A DNA stretch of 15,716 nt from an uncultured Subdoligranulum sp. (GTDB taxonomy: Bacteria > Bacillota_A > Clostridia > Oscillospirales > Ruminococcaceae). Below, one piece after another: positions 1 to 8,248 of the stretch. The stretch lies in NCBI RefSeq assembly GCF_937890665.1, contig NZ_CALADU010000287.1, positions 1 to 15,716 of the forward strand. Reading direction: 5' to 3'. A program made the translations under genes and the position numbers. Within the stretch, counting starts at the first letter, position 1; every line of letters starts with the position of its first letter. A model generated the notes under the pieces. The model was not told the DNA's origin, did no database searches, and saw only the letters and a list, made by a program, of their open reading frames with translations.

Positions 1-1888
1 GGATGCGTGGCTTGTAGTTGGTGGCCATGATGAGCTTAAACTCCGGCTTGAACTCGAATTCCCGTCCATACAGATAGCGAGCTGTGACGGTGTCTCCGCC
101 GGTCAGCTGCTTGACGATGGCTTCATCCAGCCAGACATCGGCCGGGCACTCGCTGATCGTTACAAGTCTGGCGCCTTTGAGCCGGGCAATATCGGCCCGG
201 GGGCTGTCGGACTGGCGGCGGGCGGTGATGGTCTCACTCTGGGCATTCATCGCGTAGGAGCCGAACAGGTCGGCCAGTACATCTAGAAAGGTGCTCTTGC
301 CGTTGGAACCATCACCATACAGGAAAAATATGCACTGTTCCCTAGTGGAACCAGTGAGCATGTAGCCCACCATGCACTGCAGATAATGCTGCAGCTGCTC
401 GTCACCGCCGGTCACGCTGTGCAGAAAGCTCTGCCAGACCGGGGCGGTGGCTTTTGGATCGTAGTCTACTCCGGCCAGACGAGTGATGAGGCGGGTGCGG
501 TCATGGGGGTGCAGGGTTCCGCTTCGCAGTTTGAGTACGCCGTTGCCTACATTGAATATCCCACGGGCCTTGTCAAAATCGTTGTCAGTGGCAGGAATGC
601 CGGTCAGATGCTGGGCCTCTTTGAGCAGATTGTCCTTGGCATGGCTGCCGCGGCTTTTCTGAATGAACTTGCGCAGCGCTGCGGCCTGCTGTGGATCATG
701 GATGCCGAAAAGCCCCTTTTCCATGCCGTCCAGCATCTCGTCACACAGCTGCTTGACGGCGGCGGTCTCGTCCCGGCGCCAGACTTGCCCTGTCCACAGC
801 ATCCAGCACCCCTGAGTGTAGTTGTAGCGTACCCGCTCACCGTACAGATCCCGGAAGCGCCGGGCGTTGCCGGTATCGTCCAGACTGTAGGTTTTGCGGC
901 CAGGGGCAGGAGCAGTTGGTGTGGGCAGCGGCGCCTGTTTTTTCTCGGGCGTAATGCCCATGCTGCGCAAAAGGTCGGCAACTTCTGCCTCGGTTTCTTC
1001 AGCAGAGGTTGCCGGGATCGCGGTGTGGCTTGGATCGTAGACTTCCTGACAGTCGGCCAGAGCGCGGGAGAGAGTAAGATTGCCGTAGGTATCGGCACCG
1101 CGCCGCTCGTCCCACTTTTTGCGGTAGAGGCCGCTAGCCCGGAAAGCCGCATCCATGCGCGCCTTGTCGGCACCCAGCCAGAAGGCCAACAGGTTGCAAA
1201 GGGCTAAATCCGCCTCGCTGCGGCTGGGGGCGTAGGGCTGCCAGTTGCCGGCAAGCAGGGCAGCCAGTTTCTCGCCACCTTTTGCCTGTTTGGCTTTTTT
1301 CAGTATTTCGGAATCCAGCGGCGCCCCGGCCGGCCGGGGCTGCACAGGGATGGCCTGTGCAGCAGTGGGGACGGTGGGTTTCTGTTTTTCCAGATACCGG
1401 TGGTAGATTTCGGCGGCTTCGGCGGTGCGCTCAGCCAGAGGCATCGGCGGGTCGTGCCAGCTTCGGCCAGTGACGGTAAAATACCGTCCGCCGTCGTACA
1501 TCTCCAGCCCCATGCCAGGGGCCAGCGCTTTCCGGCAGGACGGACCCGCTTTGGTGCCGCGCCACAGGATGTGCAAACCGGTGCCGCTGGGGCTGATCTC
1601 GGTATAGCTTTGCATGGCTTCGACGATGGACAATGCCGTATCTGCCACAACCCCCGTCTTGGGATCTATGCAGTGATCAATATCGATACCTGCAATACCG
1701 CCGCCCAGCACAAAGCCGATGCCACGGCATCCAAGACGGGATACCGCCTCGGTTGCCGTGGCATAATCAGCCCAGGTTCCCGGGTCAGTGCTGCTGGCAG
1801 CAGCGCCGTTTCTGGGGCAGATGGGCAGTTTATCGGCTGTGCAGCATACCCACCGCGGTGTTGTTTTAAGTTCCTCGGGTATGCTCAT
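1..1888 (-). CDS. Phage primase-helicase (prim-pol + SF3 helicase), C-terminus off the left edge
   Basis: This is the replication primase/helicase of the phage. 629 codons are visible and the frame stays open to the window edge. The ATG at 1888 follows TTAAGGAGGAATC. The N-terminal archaeo-eukaryotic prim-pol domain shows the metal-binding pair D69-I-D71 (GIDIDHC) and the SGTGLHI motif at 101-107, then YDGGRYFTVTG near 131-141. Residues about 240-280 (FRASGLYRKKWDERRG) resemble the helical segment of NrS-1-type phage primase-polymerases. The C-terminal part is a D5-like SF3 helicase: Walker A GDGSNGKST at 525-533, a Walker B-type LVTISE ending at E580, TGGDTVTARYLYG at 597-608 and motif C region MATNYKP. 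Families of this architecture usually run 750-850 aa, so perhaps 120-220 residues are missing. It is the last visible gene of the leftward replication operon, 9 bases after the DUF669 gene. Confidence 0.93.
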   Translation of the reverse strand, partial: MSIPEELKTTPRWVCCTADKLPICPRNGAAASSTDPGTWADYATATEAVSRLGCRGIGFVLGGGIAGIDIDHCIDPKTGVVADTALSIVEAMQSYTEISPSGTGLHILWRGTKAGPSCRKALAPGMGLEMYDGGRYFTVTGRSWHDPPMPLAERTAEAAEIYHRYLEKQKPTVPTAAQAIPVQPRPAGAPLDSEILKKAKQAKGGEKLAALLAGNWQPYAPSRSEADLALCNLLAFWLGADKARMDAAFRASGLYRKKWDERRGADTYGNLTLSRALADCQEVYDPSHTAIPATSAEETEAEVADLLRSMGITPEKKQAPLPTPTAPAPGRKTYSLDDTGNARRFRDLYGERVRYNYTQGCWMLWTGQVWRRDETAAVKQLCDEMLDGMEKGLFGIHDPQQAAALRKFIQKSRGSHAKDNLLKEAQHLTGIPATDNDFDKARGIFNVGNGVLKLRSGTLHPHDRTRLITRLAGVDYDPKATAPVWQSFLHSVTGGDEQLQHYLQCMVGYMLTGSTREQCIFFLYGDGSNGKSTFLDVLADLFGSYAMNAQSETITARRQSDSPRADIARLKGARLVTISECPADVWLDEAIVKQLTGGDTVTARYLYGREFEFKPEFKLIMATNYKPRI

Positions 1889-1897
1889 GATTCCTCC

Positions 1898-2392
1898 TTA
1901 AAACGGAACGTCGTCTTCATCAGGCAGCGGTTCAAAATCAGGGTCAGACGCAGGAGCCTTGGGCTTCAGATAGTCGGATACCTGACCAGTGCCCACCAGG
2001 CGGTCGAAGAAAACACGCTGGTACTGGGGGTTCTGGCGATCATCCGCCAAAGTGAGCTGGCCAATCTTGCCGGAAAAGTCCTGCAGATGATCCGGCAGCA
2101 TCGCCAGATGGGGAACATCCACGCCAACAGCCTTTGCAAAGGCTTTGTAGTAGGGAAAGCCTTGAGGTGTAAAGTTGAAGCTGAGATAAAGGAACCGGCT
2201 TTTGTAGGGCCCTTCGGTGACGACCCAGCTGGTGGAGAAGCGCGGATAGTTTTTCTTTTCATCCGGCGGATAGATCCGTGCTTCGTTGAGGATGGCCGTA
2301 TACCGGCCATTGGGTAGCCGACCACCGGTTTCTGCAGTTTCAGCCTGCTGATAGTCATTTTCCAGTGCGTTCAGGTAGGCGTAGTTATCCAT
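1898..2392 (-). CDS. DUF669 family phage protein with SSB-like acidic C-terminal tip
   Basis: 164 aa. The ATG at 2392 is chosen because AGAAGGAGGACAAAAACC precedes it; an in-frame upstream ATG at 2431 lies inside the helicase gene and has no such site. The sequence matches the style of DUF669 proteins, found in phage recombination/replication clusters next to Sak4-type ATPases and thought to act as single-strand binding proteins. The body is rich in aromatic and basic residues (RFSTSWVVTEGPYKSRFLYL region, residues 51-70). It ends in PDEDDVPF (157-164), which closely resembles the DDIPF tip through which bacterial SSB recruits repair and replication enzymes. The start overlaps the helicase stop by 8 bases, so the two are probably translationally coupled. 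The family call is by recognition; the SSB role is inferred from the tail and neighbours. Confidence 0.82.
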   Translation of the reverse strand: MDNYAYLNALENDYQQAETAETGGRLPNGRYTAILNEARIYPPDEKKNYPRFSTSWVVTEGPYKSRFLYLSFNFTPQGFPYYKAFAKAVGVDVPHLAMLPDHLQDFSGKIGQLTLADDRQNPQYQRVFFDRLVGTGQVSDYLKPKAPASDPDFEPLPDEDDVPF

Positions 2393-3836
2393 GGTTTTTG
2401 TCCTCCTTCTGAATGGGGTGAATATTGGCATTCAGTTTACGGTAGACGGTTTTGCGGGCAGACCACTGGCTCTGGCAGGTGGGGACCCATGCGTCTACAA
2501 AGTCATAAACAATGGCATCGATCTTGCCGGGGGCCGGTCTCATGATGCGTCCAACGGACTGCTGAATGGCGGTGGAATCCCGCACCGGCTGTACCAGAAA
2601 CAGGCGGTCAGCGCGGGGAATGTCAAGACCCTCCTTGGCCAGCTGGTAGGTAGCCAGCAAGCAGCGAGCGGGACTGTCCGGAGCGCGCAGCTCCCGCAGT
2701 GATTCGGCACGCAGGGGGGCGCGGGTGCTGCCGTTGATACTGCGGCAGAGAATGCCACGCTCTTGCAGGTCCTTATCTTTGGCCAGAGCCTGCTCCAGCC
2801 GGGCCAACATATCCAGACTGCTGCCCAGCACGATACAGGTATGCCCTGCCAAAAGGGTGGGCAACAGGTAGGCCAGAATGCGGGCTGTACGGGCGTTGTC
2901 TGCGGCCATGTGGCGACGCAGACGGTTGGGGTCGATATGATCGTACTCTCTGGCGCCGGGGCTATAGTGAAATTCGGTCTGTACCGGTTGAATGACCGGC
3001 AGTACAGTACCGCCAGCTTCTACCAGCTCCTGCTGGCTCACCTGAGCCAGTGTGTCCCCCAGAATCATATGGATGGTATCTGCTAGGCCGTCGGCTCTGT
3101 CGGGCGTGGCCGTCAGCCCGTAGCGGTAATAGGCGGGCAGGCACCCCAGTACGCTGTTGTACATTTCCGCGTTGGCGGGGTTTGCCACCACATGCTGACA
3201 TTCGTCTATGATGACGGTTCCAAACCGTCCGGCAAGCTCGTCCAGATCCATGTGGTAGAGTGTCTGTATGGTGGCTACCGTCAGGTTGGTGCCGATATGG
3301 CGATGCCTTCCGGCCAGCATGCCAAGCTGGTCGCCGGTCAGACCCAGTCGAAGAAAGGCGCGGTCCTGTACTTGGCGGATAAGGTCGATGGTGTGGGCAA
3401 TCCACAGCACCGGCTGTCCGATTGCCTTGGCAAGGTACAGCCCGGTCTCTGTTTTTCCGGCGCCGCAGGGCATTACGATGACACCCTGTGGCACCTTGCT
3501 TTCCAGCACGGCCCGGGCCGTGCGCTGCTGGTAGTCCCGCAGCCGGATATCACTTGCCGGCCACTGGGGGACAGGGCAGAGGGTCATGCAGTCCCGCCGG
3601 CTTGTTCCCTTGGGGCGGTTGCGCCAAATCTCCATGGCCAGCCCCCGGGGCAGGATCAGTTCGTTGTTGTCCACCTGATAGAGCATCAGTTCTTTGGGAA
3701 TATTCCAAGTTGGTAATCCCATGGCCGATGCCCTCTGGTAAGCAGGGTTGGGGATGGTCAGGCGATCCATCAGTTGGTGCCGCAGTTTGGCGGGACAGTC
3801 GATCAGATGGAGGCGTCCGTCCAATGTTACAATCAC
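2385..3836 (-). CDS. SF2 DEAD/DEAH-type phage helicase
   Basis: 483 aa, probably an ATP-driven DNA (or RNA-DNA) translocase for phage replication or recombination. The GTG at 3836 is the best start: it follows GGGAGGTGAGCGCACC, while reading further upstream runs across the preceding nuclease gene. Core motifs are clear: Walker A PCGAGKT at 123-129, the DEAH-box variant DECQH at 211-215, motif III region TATPDR at 242-247, and motif VI QSVGRIMRP at 426-434. Both RecA-like domains are therefore complete. The roughly 100-residue N-terminal extension has no motif I recognise. It starts 7 bases after the RecU-like nuclease and overlaps the DUF669 start by 8 bases. Similar 'DEAD/DEAH box helicase' genes accompany DUF669 and primase in Firmicutes siphophages. 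Confidence 0.93.
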   Translation of the reverse strand: MIVTLDGRLHLIDCPAKLRHQLMDRLTIPNPAYQRASAMGLPTWNIPKELMLYQVDNNELILPRGLAMEIWRNRPKGTSRRDCMTLCPVPQWPASDIRLRDYQQRTARAVLESKVPQGVIVMPCGAGKTETGLYLAKAIGQPVLWIAHTIDLIRQVQDRAFLRLGLTGDQLGMLAGRHRHIGTNLTVATIQTLYHMDLDELAGRFGTVIIDECQHVVANPANAEMYNSVLGCLPAYYRYGLTATPDRADGLADTIHMILGDTLAQVSQQELVEAGGTVLPVIQPVQTEFHYSPGAREYDHIDPNRLRRHMAADNARTARILAYLLPTLLAGHTCIVLGSSLDMLARLEQALAKDKDLQERGILCRSINGSTRAPLRAESLRELRAPDSPARCLLATYQLAKEGLDIPRADRLFLVQPVRDSTAIQQSVGRIMRPAPGKIDAIVYDFVDAWVPTCQSQWSARKTVYRKLNANIHPIQKEDKNHG

Positions 3837-3843
3837 GGTGCGC

Positions 3844-4290
3844 TCACCTCCCAAACTCGCAGGCATCTGCCAGCGTCCGTGGCTGATGCCCCAGAGGGAG
3901 GCTTCCTCGGTCCCCGGCCAGAATGCGGTCCCGCACCGTCCACCAAGGCACGAACACCCGGAGCGGAGGGTCCAGCCGCCGCACAGCCAGCAGGGCAAAG
4001 CCGCCGGCGTCCTCGAACCGGCTGAGGTTTTCGATCTCGTTGGTGCGCAGGGCGGAAAAGGGCAGATTTCCCCGGGCGATGCTCTTGCACTCGATGGCCA
4101 GAGCGCGGCCTTCCACCTGAGCGCTGATGTCGAAGGGCTGGCCGTGCCAGGACTTGGGCCAGCACCGGGCCCAGGCCTGAGGTAAAGCGTTCAGTTCCTC
4201 GCAAAGCTGTTCTTCCCAGACGGTGCCGTTGCGGTTGCGTTGCTGCTGCAGTTTATCCCTGTGCTGCCGCTTTTTCTTCGCCGGAATCAT
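3844..4290 (-). CDS. RecU-like PD-(D/E)xK Holliday junction resolvase/nuclease
   Basis: 148 aa. The ATG at 4290 is preceded by AGAGGAGGCGCCTGCCC. After a basic N-terminus (MIPAKKKRQHRDK) comes the nuclease core: D54 in PFDISA, then E67-C-K69 in ALAIECKS, the PD-ExK pattern. This is followed by LPFSALRTNEIENLSRFEDAGG, matching the RecU layout in which a conserved helix with '...Q/N..L......GG.A..L' follows the catalytic lysine. RecU resolves Holliday junctions in Gram-positive bacteria, and phage homologues process recombination intermediates. It sits between the Sak4-like ATPase (38-base overlap) and the SF2 helicase (7-base gap), consistent with a recombination module. The RecU-type fold is likely; exact substrate is inference. 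Confidence 0.82.
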   Translation of the reverse strand: MIPAKKKRQHRDKLQQQRNRNGTVWEEQLCEELNALPQAWARCWPKSWHGQPFDISAQVEGRALAIECKSIARGNLPFSALRTNEIENLSRFEDAGGFALLAVRRLDPPLRVFVPWWTVRDRILAGDRGSLPLGHQPRTLADACEFGR

Positions 4291-5203
4291 GGGCAGGCGC
4301 CTCCTCTCTCTTTTTGCGGGTATCCAGAGCGATCTTGTAGCAGTTTCGGCACAGCGGACGGCCAAACTGCTTTTCACCCAGAGCTGCTACATCGGCGGCG
4401 GGAATGATCTCGCCAGTGGCGCGGTTGACACCGGACTGGATGATCTTCCCACAGTCGGTACACATCCAACGCTGCGGCTCCTGACCGTCGTTCAGCCATG
4501 CGGCCAGCTGCTGCCCCAGTTCCGGCGTAATGACGGCGCTCAGACCATCCAGAAAGGTTACATCCTTGCTGGTGGTAGCAACATGGTTGCGGGCAATGTT
4601 CAGCACGATGTCGAACTCATATTCCAGATTATCTCGTTGGATGGGGGCAAGGCCCAGTTTGACCGGTTCCATCTTGCCCCGCTCGTTGGGCTGCAGGGCG
4701 TAGTCCTGCTTGACCCGCAGCGTGCAGATGGTATGGCAGGGAACCGACAGAATGGAATCCACCAGACTGTTCTGCAGCTTGCCGGCGGCGTTCCATGCAG
4801 TGTAGCTGTTTTGGCCGCGCTGGTTGGCGGCGATCTGATCTTTATATTCCAGCACACCGCCCTCGCCGCTCCAGGCGTGGGAAAGGCTGTCCACAATGAC
4901 CACGCCGTCCGGGCCTACGGCTTCGGCGCCGGTGCGCACATACTGGATGTACTTCTCCACGGTATAAGGCGGGTCCAGATGGGCATACAGAAAAGCGCCG
5001 GTGGGAGTGGGCAGGTCGCTGCGGGTGGCGTATTCTCTTGCACGCTCGTGCTCAGTGTCGATCAGGGCGACTTTGGACCAGTCGCCGGTCATGCCGAAGG
5101 CAATATACAGGGCGCTCAGTGTCTTGCCGCCGCCGGACACCCCCTGCAGGGCCATGCGGAGCTTGGCTTTTTCCCGGGTCACCGGGGTGAACAAATTACT
5201 CAT
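4253..5203 (-). CDS. Sak4-like RecA-fold ATPase (phage single-strand annealing/recombination) with C-terminal zinc finger
   Basis: 316 aa. The ATG at 5203 follows AAAGGAGGTATCTCAG. The N-terminal RecA-type ATPase has Walker A GVSGGGKT at 21-28 and Walker B VVIVDSLSH at 101-109; LIDTEHERA near 48-55 is typical of phage 'AAA family ATPase'/Sak4 proteins. Sak4 proteins act with SSB-like partners to promote homologous annealing, and here the DUF669 protein lies two genes downstream. Beyond the usual ATPase (ending around residue 235) there is an extra module with C248-x2-C251 and C285-x2-C288, a probable zinc finger, followed by a charged tail. The gene overlaps the preceding ORF by 8 bases and the RecU-like gene by 38. 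The ATPase call is firm; the recombination role rests on context. Confidence 0.9.
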   Translation of the reverse strand: MSNLFTPVTREKAKLRMALQGVSGGGKTLSALYIAFGMTGDWSKVALIDTEHERAREYATRSDLPTPTGAFLYAHLDPPYTVEKYIQYVRTGAEAVGPDGVVIVDSLSHAWSGEGGVLEYKDQIAANQRGQNSYTAWNAAGKLQNSLVDSILSVPCHTICTLRVKQDYALQPNERGKMEPVKLGLAPIQRDNLEYEFDIVLNIARNHVATTSKDVTFLDGLSAVITPELGQQLAAWLNDGQEPQRWMCTDCGKIIQSGVNRATGEIIPAADVAALGEKQFGRPLCRNCYKIALDTRKKREEAPAHDSGEEKAAAQG

Positions 5204-5672
5204 TCTGAGATACCTCCTTTTTTGCGGCCTCCCGGGCCGCCACGGTGCAGACCATATCCAACACTTCCCGTTTTTCATATTGCGGGGTGCCGGTAGGATA
5301 GGGATTGTTCCAGTAATCCCGGTAGTGCCGGTCATCTTCCACCTTTTTGACCTGCTGTTCCAATGTCCTCATACGGTTTTCGTAGAGGTCTGAAAGGGGA
5401 TAGGGGGCCGCAATCGGGTGGCGGCCCAGAACCTCTTCCAAAAGATTCAGAGAAACATACAAATCAATGGCAGAGATTTTGGCATAGCCGATACGCATGC
5501 CAAGGGCTTCCGAGTTTACAGGTTCGCTGCGCAACAAGTTTGCAATATACTCCTGCATCTGACCGGCCTGAAAGAGGAGTGTCCCCAGGTCATGCAATAC
5601 ACGATATTCAATGCGCTGGGGACCGTACAGTGCTGCGGCTCTGGGCAGCGTAGTGGCATCATACCCGGTCAT
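5196..5672 (-). CDS. Phage protein of unknown function (158 aa)
   Basis: I do not recognise a family. The ATG at 5672 is favoured by GGGAGGTGGCAACC just upstream. The protein is mostly predicted helical: QRIEYRVLHDLGTLLFQAGQMQ region (about 19-40), a second helix around 62-83, and a charged helix NRMRTLEQQVKKVEDDRHYR (99-118) that could form a short coiled coil. A tyrosine- and proline-rich stretch follows (RDYWNNPYPTGTPQYEKR). It is the gene directly before the Sak4-like ATPase, overlapping it by 8 bases, and overlaps the upstream unknown gene by 14 bases. Its place suggests an accessory of recombination or replication, for example in the position often held by Gp157-like proteins, but sequence support for that is lacking. 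Confidence 0.75.
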   Translation of the reverse strand: MTGYDATTLPRAAALYGPQRIEYRVLHDLGTLLFQAGQMQEYIANLLRSEPVNSEALGMRIGYAKISAIDLYVSLNLLEEVLGRHPIAAPYPLSDLYENRMRTLEQQVKKVEDDRHYRDYWNNPYPTGTPQYEKREVLDMVCTVAAREAAKKEVSQNE

Positions 5673-6243
5673 GGTTGCCACCTCCCGGCTTGCGGTAGTC
5701 GATTTCCCCAAGTTTGGCGGTCAGGTCGGGGCGGATGCGCTCGACCGTTTCCAGATAGATCACCGTGCCTGTCTCGGGGTCATGCCAGCGTCCCCAGGGC
5801 ATGGCATTGTAAATGTCCAGCACATCGCCGCCGAAGGTGGCCAGTCGGTCCAGCATCTCGATGCCGACTGTGTCAAACCACCGGATGCGGTGGCCATCGC
5901 TCTGTGCCGCCCGGTACCCCATGCAGGCAAAGTCCATGGTGATGAGGCTGTCTTCCAGCACGGGGGAATCCTGCAGTGTGGGCAGCGGCTCAGGCATACC
6001 GTCCAACTGGTCCGGGGCATCGCCGTAGGCATCCATACACCACCATCCCTCTCCCTTGTGGGGCAGGCCGTGGCACCAGCCGGCAATCAGTCCCAGTACC
6101 GGGCCGGGGACATATTTCCACAGCATGGCGCAGGCCCAGCCAGAACCGACCAGACACAGCACATCCTTTGCGCTGCGCCATACTTTTACGCCGCCGCCTT
6201 TGTAGGCTGCTTTCATCAGCTTCACCAGTTTTTTCTCATTCAA
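5659..6243 (-). CDS. Phage protein of unknown function (about 194 aa), probable TTG start
   Basis: Unknown family. Two starts are possible. ATG at 6252 abuts the AGGAGG sequence with no spacer. TTG at 6243 (MNEKKLVKLMKAAYKGGG) lies 9 bases after GGAGG, so I prefer TTG; the ATG form would add three residues. The protein has a basic N-terminus, a hydrophobic stretch about 28-52 (VLCLVGSGWACAMLWKYV) that could be a membrane or buried helix, then an acidic, aromatic-rich body ending RKPGGGNHDRV. The start overlaps the 3' end of the 669-aa gene by 8 bases, placing the SD inside that gene's acidic C-terminal codons. Nothing beyond operon membership points to function. Confidence 0.72.
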   Translation of the reverse strand: MNEKKLVKLMKAAYKGGGVKVWRSAKDVLCLVGSGWACAMLWKYVPGPVLGLIAGWCHGLPHKGEGWWCMDAYGDAPDQLDGMPEPLPTLQDSPVLEDSLITMDFACMGYRAAQSDGHRIRWFDTVGIEMLDRLATFGGDVLDIYNAMPWGRWHDPETGTVIYLETVERIRPDLTAKLGEIDYRKPGGGNHDRV

Positions 6244-8245
6244 AATCGTCATCCTCCTCACTGTCCATATCGTACCCATCGGGGGCGCAGACGCGCACCG
6301 TGTCCAGCAAGGTGCGGGCAACCTGCAAGACGTGTGCTACTACTTTGCCGTAGGCGGTCGGGGAAAGCTGCGCCTGTTTTAACTGGGTGCGCAGCAGAAT
6401 ACGCAGGTTTTCTGCCGTCTCGTACAGGGTATCTGCGGTGCGCTGGCAGGCGTCGGCGTCGGGGCGGGCGGTGGCTAGCTGCTGCTGTAGGTCGGCTATC
6501 TGGCTCTGGGCGTTCAGTTTTTCCTGATGGGCCCTGCGCACCGTTTCCTGCATCGTGGCGGCCATGCGGTCGGCACCTTCCCGGCGCCAGACTTCGATCT
6601 GCTCCTCGCCGGGCTGAACCACCGCCACATCACGGGGCTGGTTTTCCAGTTCACGGATTTTGGCTTTCAGTTCGGTGTTCTCTGTGCCGCGCTGCTCGGC
6701 CAGCTTTTGGGCGCCGGCGGCTCTGTTTTCGGCAGCTTTGGCGCGGGATTCGGCGTTTGCGGCGCGATTTTCTGCTGCAATGCGGGCCTCGTTTGCTTGC
6801 TGGCAGCGCTGCTGTTCATCGGCCAAAAGGGCGCTTGTGCCTGCACCGGATTGCCTCTCGGTGGCGAGAGCTCGTTCGGCTTCCTCCCGGGCGGCCTGTT
6901 CTACTTTCAGCTTGGCCAGCAAATCCTGATACTGCTTGTGGGTGGTGATGTCTCCATCCTTGACGGCTTGAACCAACTCGGCCGGGGCCGAGGGTTTGGC
7001 GGCGGCATAGAGCAGGGAAGGACTTGCCGCTTCCAATGTGGCTTGTTCTTCGGGAGTGGAGCCTGTGAGAAGTGCTTGCACCTGCAGCAGTTGGTAAGCT
7101 GTGGTTTTACTGATCCCAACGGACCTGCACCATGCGACGAAGGTTTCTTCCGTGTGTTGATTGTGCCCGTCCGAATTTCGGACGAGCTCCTCGTGCGCCA
7201 TATCCACAGCACCAGCCAGGTCGACAATGTATTTTTGCCTTGCCGATCGGATTATGCTTTCCGCCAGATGCAGCGTGTCCACGGTGACAACATCCAGCTC
7301 GCTGTAATCAAAGGTCGGGACATTTGTGTCCTTAGCTGCCAAAGAGGCAGGTCCGGCAGCGGACAGGCCTTGTTCGGCAGCTCCAGCATCCGCACGGGAG
7401 GCGGGGGCCGCAGGGGTAGGGTTTGCACGATGCCTGATGTCATGGGTGCATTCGCTTTGCGAACAGTTGCAATGTCCGTCACAATCGGATCGACCAAATA
7501 CATCACGCCCACCAGCGCAGGTGCAATCAGAACGTTTACATCCGTAGCATGCACAGGCGGCAACCTCACCGTCTGCGCCGGTCTTTGCACCGGCATCGGC
7601 ATTCGGGGACGGCAAAGGCTGCGCATCCGATACAGTAGGAGCACACAGCGGAGCATCGGCGGCCGCATGGGTAGGGTTTTCGGGCGGGCAAAGGCCATCC
7701 GGTGCAATGCACCCGAGCCCCATATCCGATTTGTCGCAGTGAGCCTGTGGGCAATCTTCATCCTCGCAGTCAGGGCAGCGGCAACTTTCACAGGGAGAGT
7801 AGGCCTCCCTTGTCTTCTCCGGCTCTGCCTTCTGCCACCCATGTGCCCGGGCGTATTCGTCCAGTACCTCCTGCAGGTCCGCAGTCGTGTAGGCTTCTCC
7901 CTTTACAGCGGCCAGCACCCCGCTCAGCGTCCAGCGGTCCGTCCCTTTGGCCTTGCACATCAGGGCCGGGGCGCTCTTGTGCTTCCGAACGGCAAAGAGG
8001 GTGCCGTACTCGTTTTGGTAGATAACCGGCTCTTCCGGCTCGGCGGATAGCGAGGCCAGATACCGTTCTTCCCGCTCACGCTCCTGCCGGAGTTCCTCCT
8101 CCGCCAGCAGTTCATCCTGGTCGGGAATTCCCTCTGTGCAATACCGGTTGTTGACGTAATAGTCACAGTCCCGCTCGTGTCCGATCACCTTGCAGGTGCG
8201 CTCGCACTCCTGCTGGAGCGGACAGCGGTCGTTTTGTTTTTTCAT
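6236..8245 (-). CDS. Large Cys-cluster / DUF3102-like / coiled-coil phage protein (669 aa)
   Basis: 669 aa; ATG at 8245 after GGAGGTGTAACCC. Visible layout: cysteine cluster 1 (C8, C14, C18, C27, C36); a charged helix (44-65); a small domain about 75-137; cysteine cluster 2 (C152-C186, eight cysteines, several CxC and CxxC pairs); a linker of low-complexity Ala/Pro; cysteine cluster 3 (C231-C266, nine cysteines). Next is a region about 325-395 (LAESIIRSARQKYIVDLAGA ... SVGISKTTAYQLLQV) resembling DUF3102 phage proteins with a helix-turn-helix-like end. A long Ala/Glu/Arg coiled coil (about 440-600) follows, and then an acidic tail EEDDDFE. DUF3102 proteins are common in Firmicutes phages and ICEs near replication genes; their role is unclear. 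The cysteine clusters could bind zinc, but the sequence does not show a known finger type. Confidence 0.85.
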   Translation of the reverse strand: MKKQNDRCPLQQECERTCKVIGHERDCDYYVNNRYCTEGIPDQDELLAEEELRQEREREERYLASLSAEPEEPVIYQNEYGTLFAVRKHKSAPALMCKAKGTDRWTLSGVLAAVKGEAYTTADLQEVLDEYARAHGWQKAEPEKTREAYSPCESCRCPDCEDEDCPQAHCDKSDMGLGCIAPDGLCPPENPTHAAADAPLCAPTVSDAQPLPSPNADAGAKTGADGEVAACACYGCKRSDCTCAGGRDVFGRSDCDGHCNCSQSECTHDIRHRANPTPAAPASRADAGAAEQGLSAAGPASLAAKDTNVPTFDYSELDVVTVDTLHLAESIIRSARQKYIVDLAGAVDMAHEELVRNSDGHNQHTEETFVAWCRSVGISKTTAYQLLQVQALLTGSTPEEQATLEAASPSLLYAAAKPSAPAELVQAVKDGDITTHKQYQDLLAKLKVEQAAREEAERALATERQSGAGTSALLADEQQRCQQANEARIAAENRAANAESRAKAAENRAAGAQKLAEQRGTENTELKAKIRELENQPRDVAVVQPGEEQIEVWRREGADRMAATMQETVRRAHQEKLNAQSQIADLQQQLATARPDADACQRTADTLYETAENLRILLRTQLKQAQLSPTAYGKVVAHVLQVARTLLDTVRVCAPDGYDMDSEEDDDFE

Positions 8246-8248
8246 GGG

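Noticed and set aside
386..8050. Long plus-strand open frames opposite the leftward operon (for example 386-1207, 1400-2317, 4223-5296, 5611-6948, 6527-8050)
   Set aside because: They lie antisense to genes with clear motifs, have no good SD sites and encode Gly/Ala/Arg-rich sequence with no recognisable domain. They are shadows of GC-rich codons.
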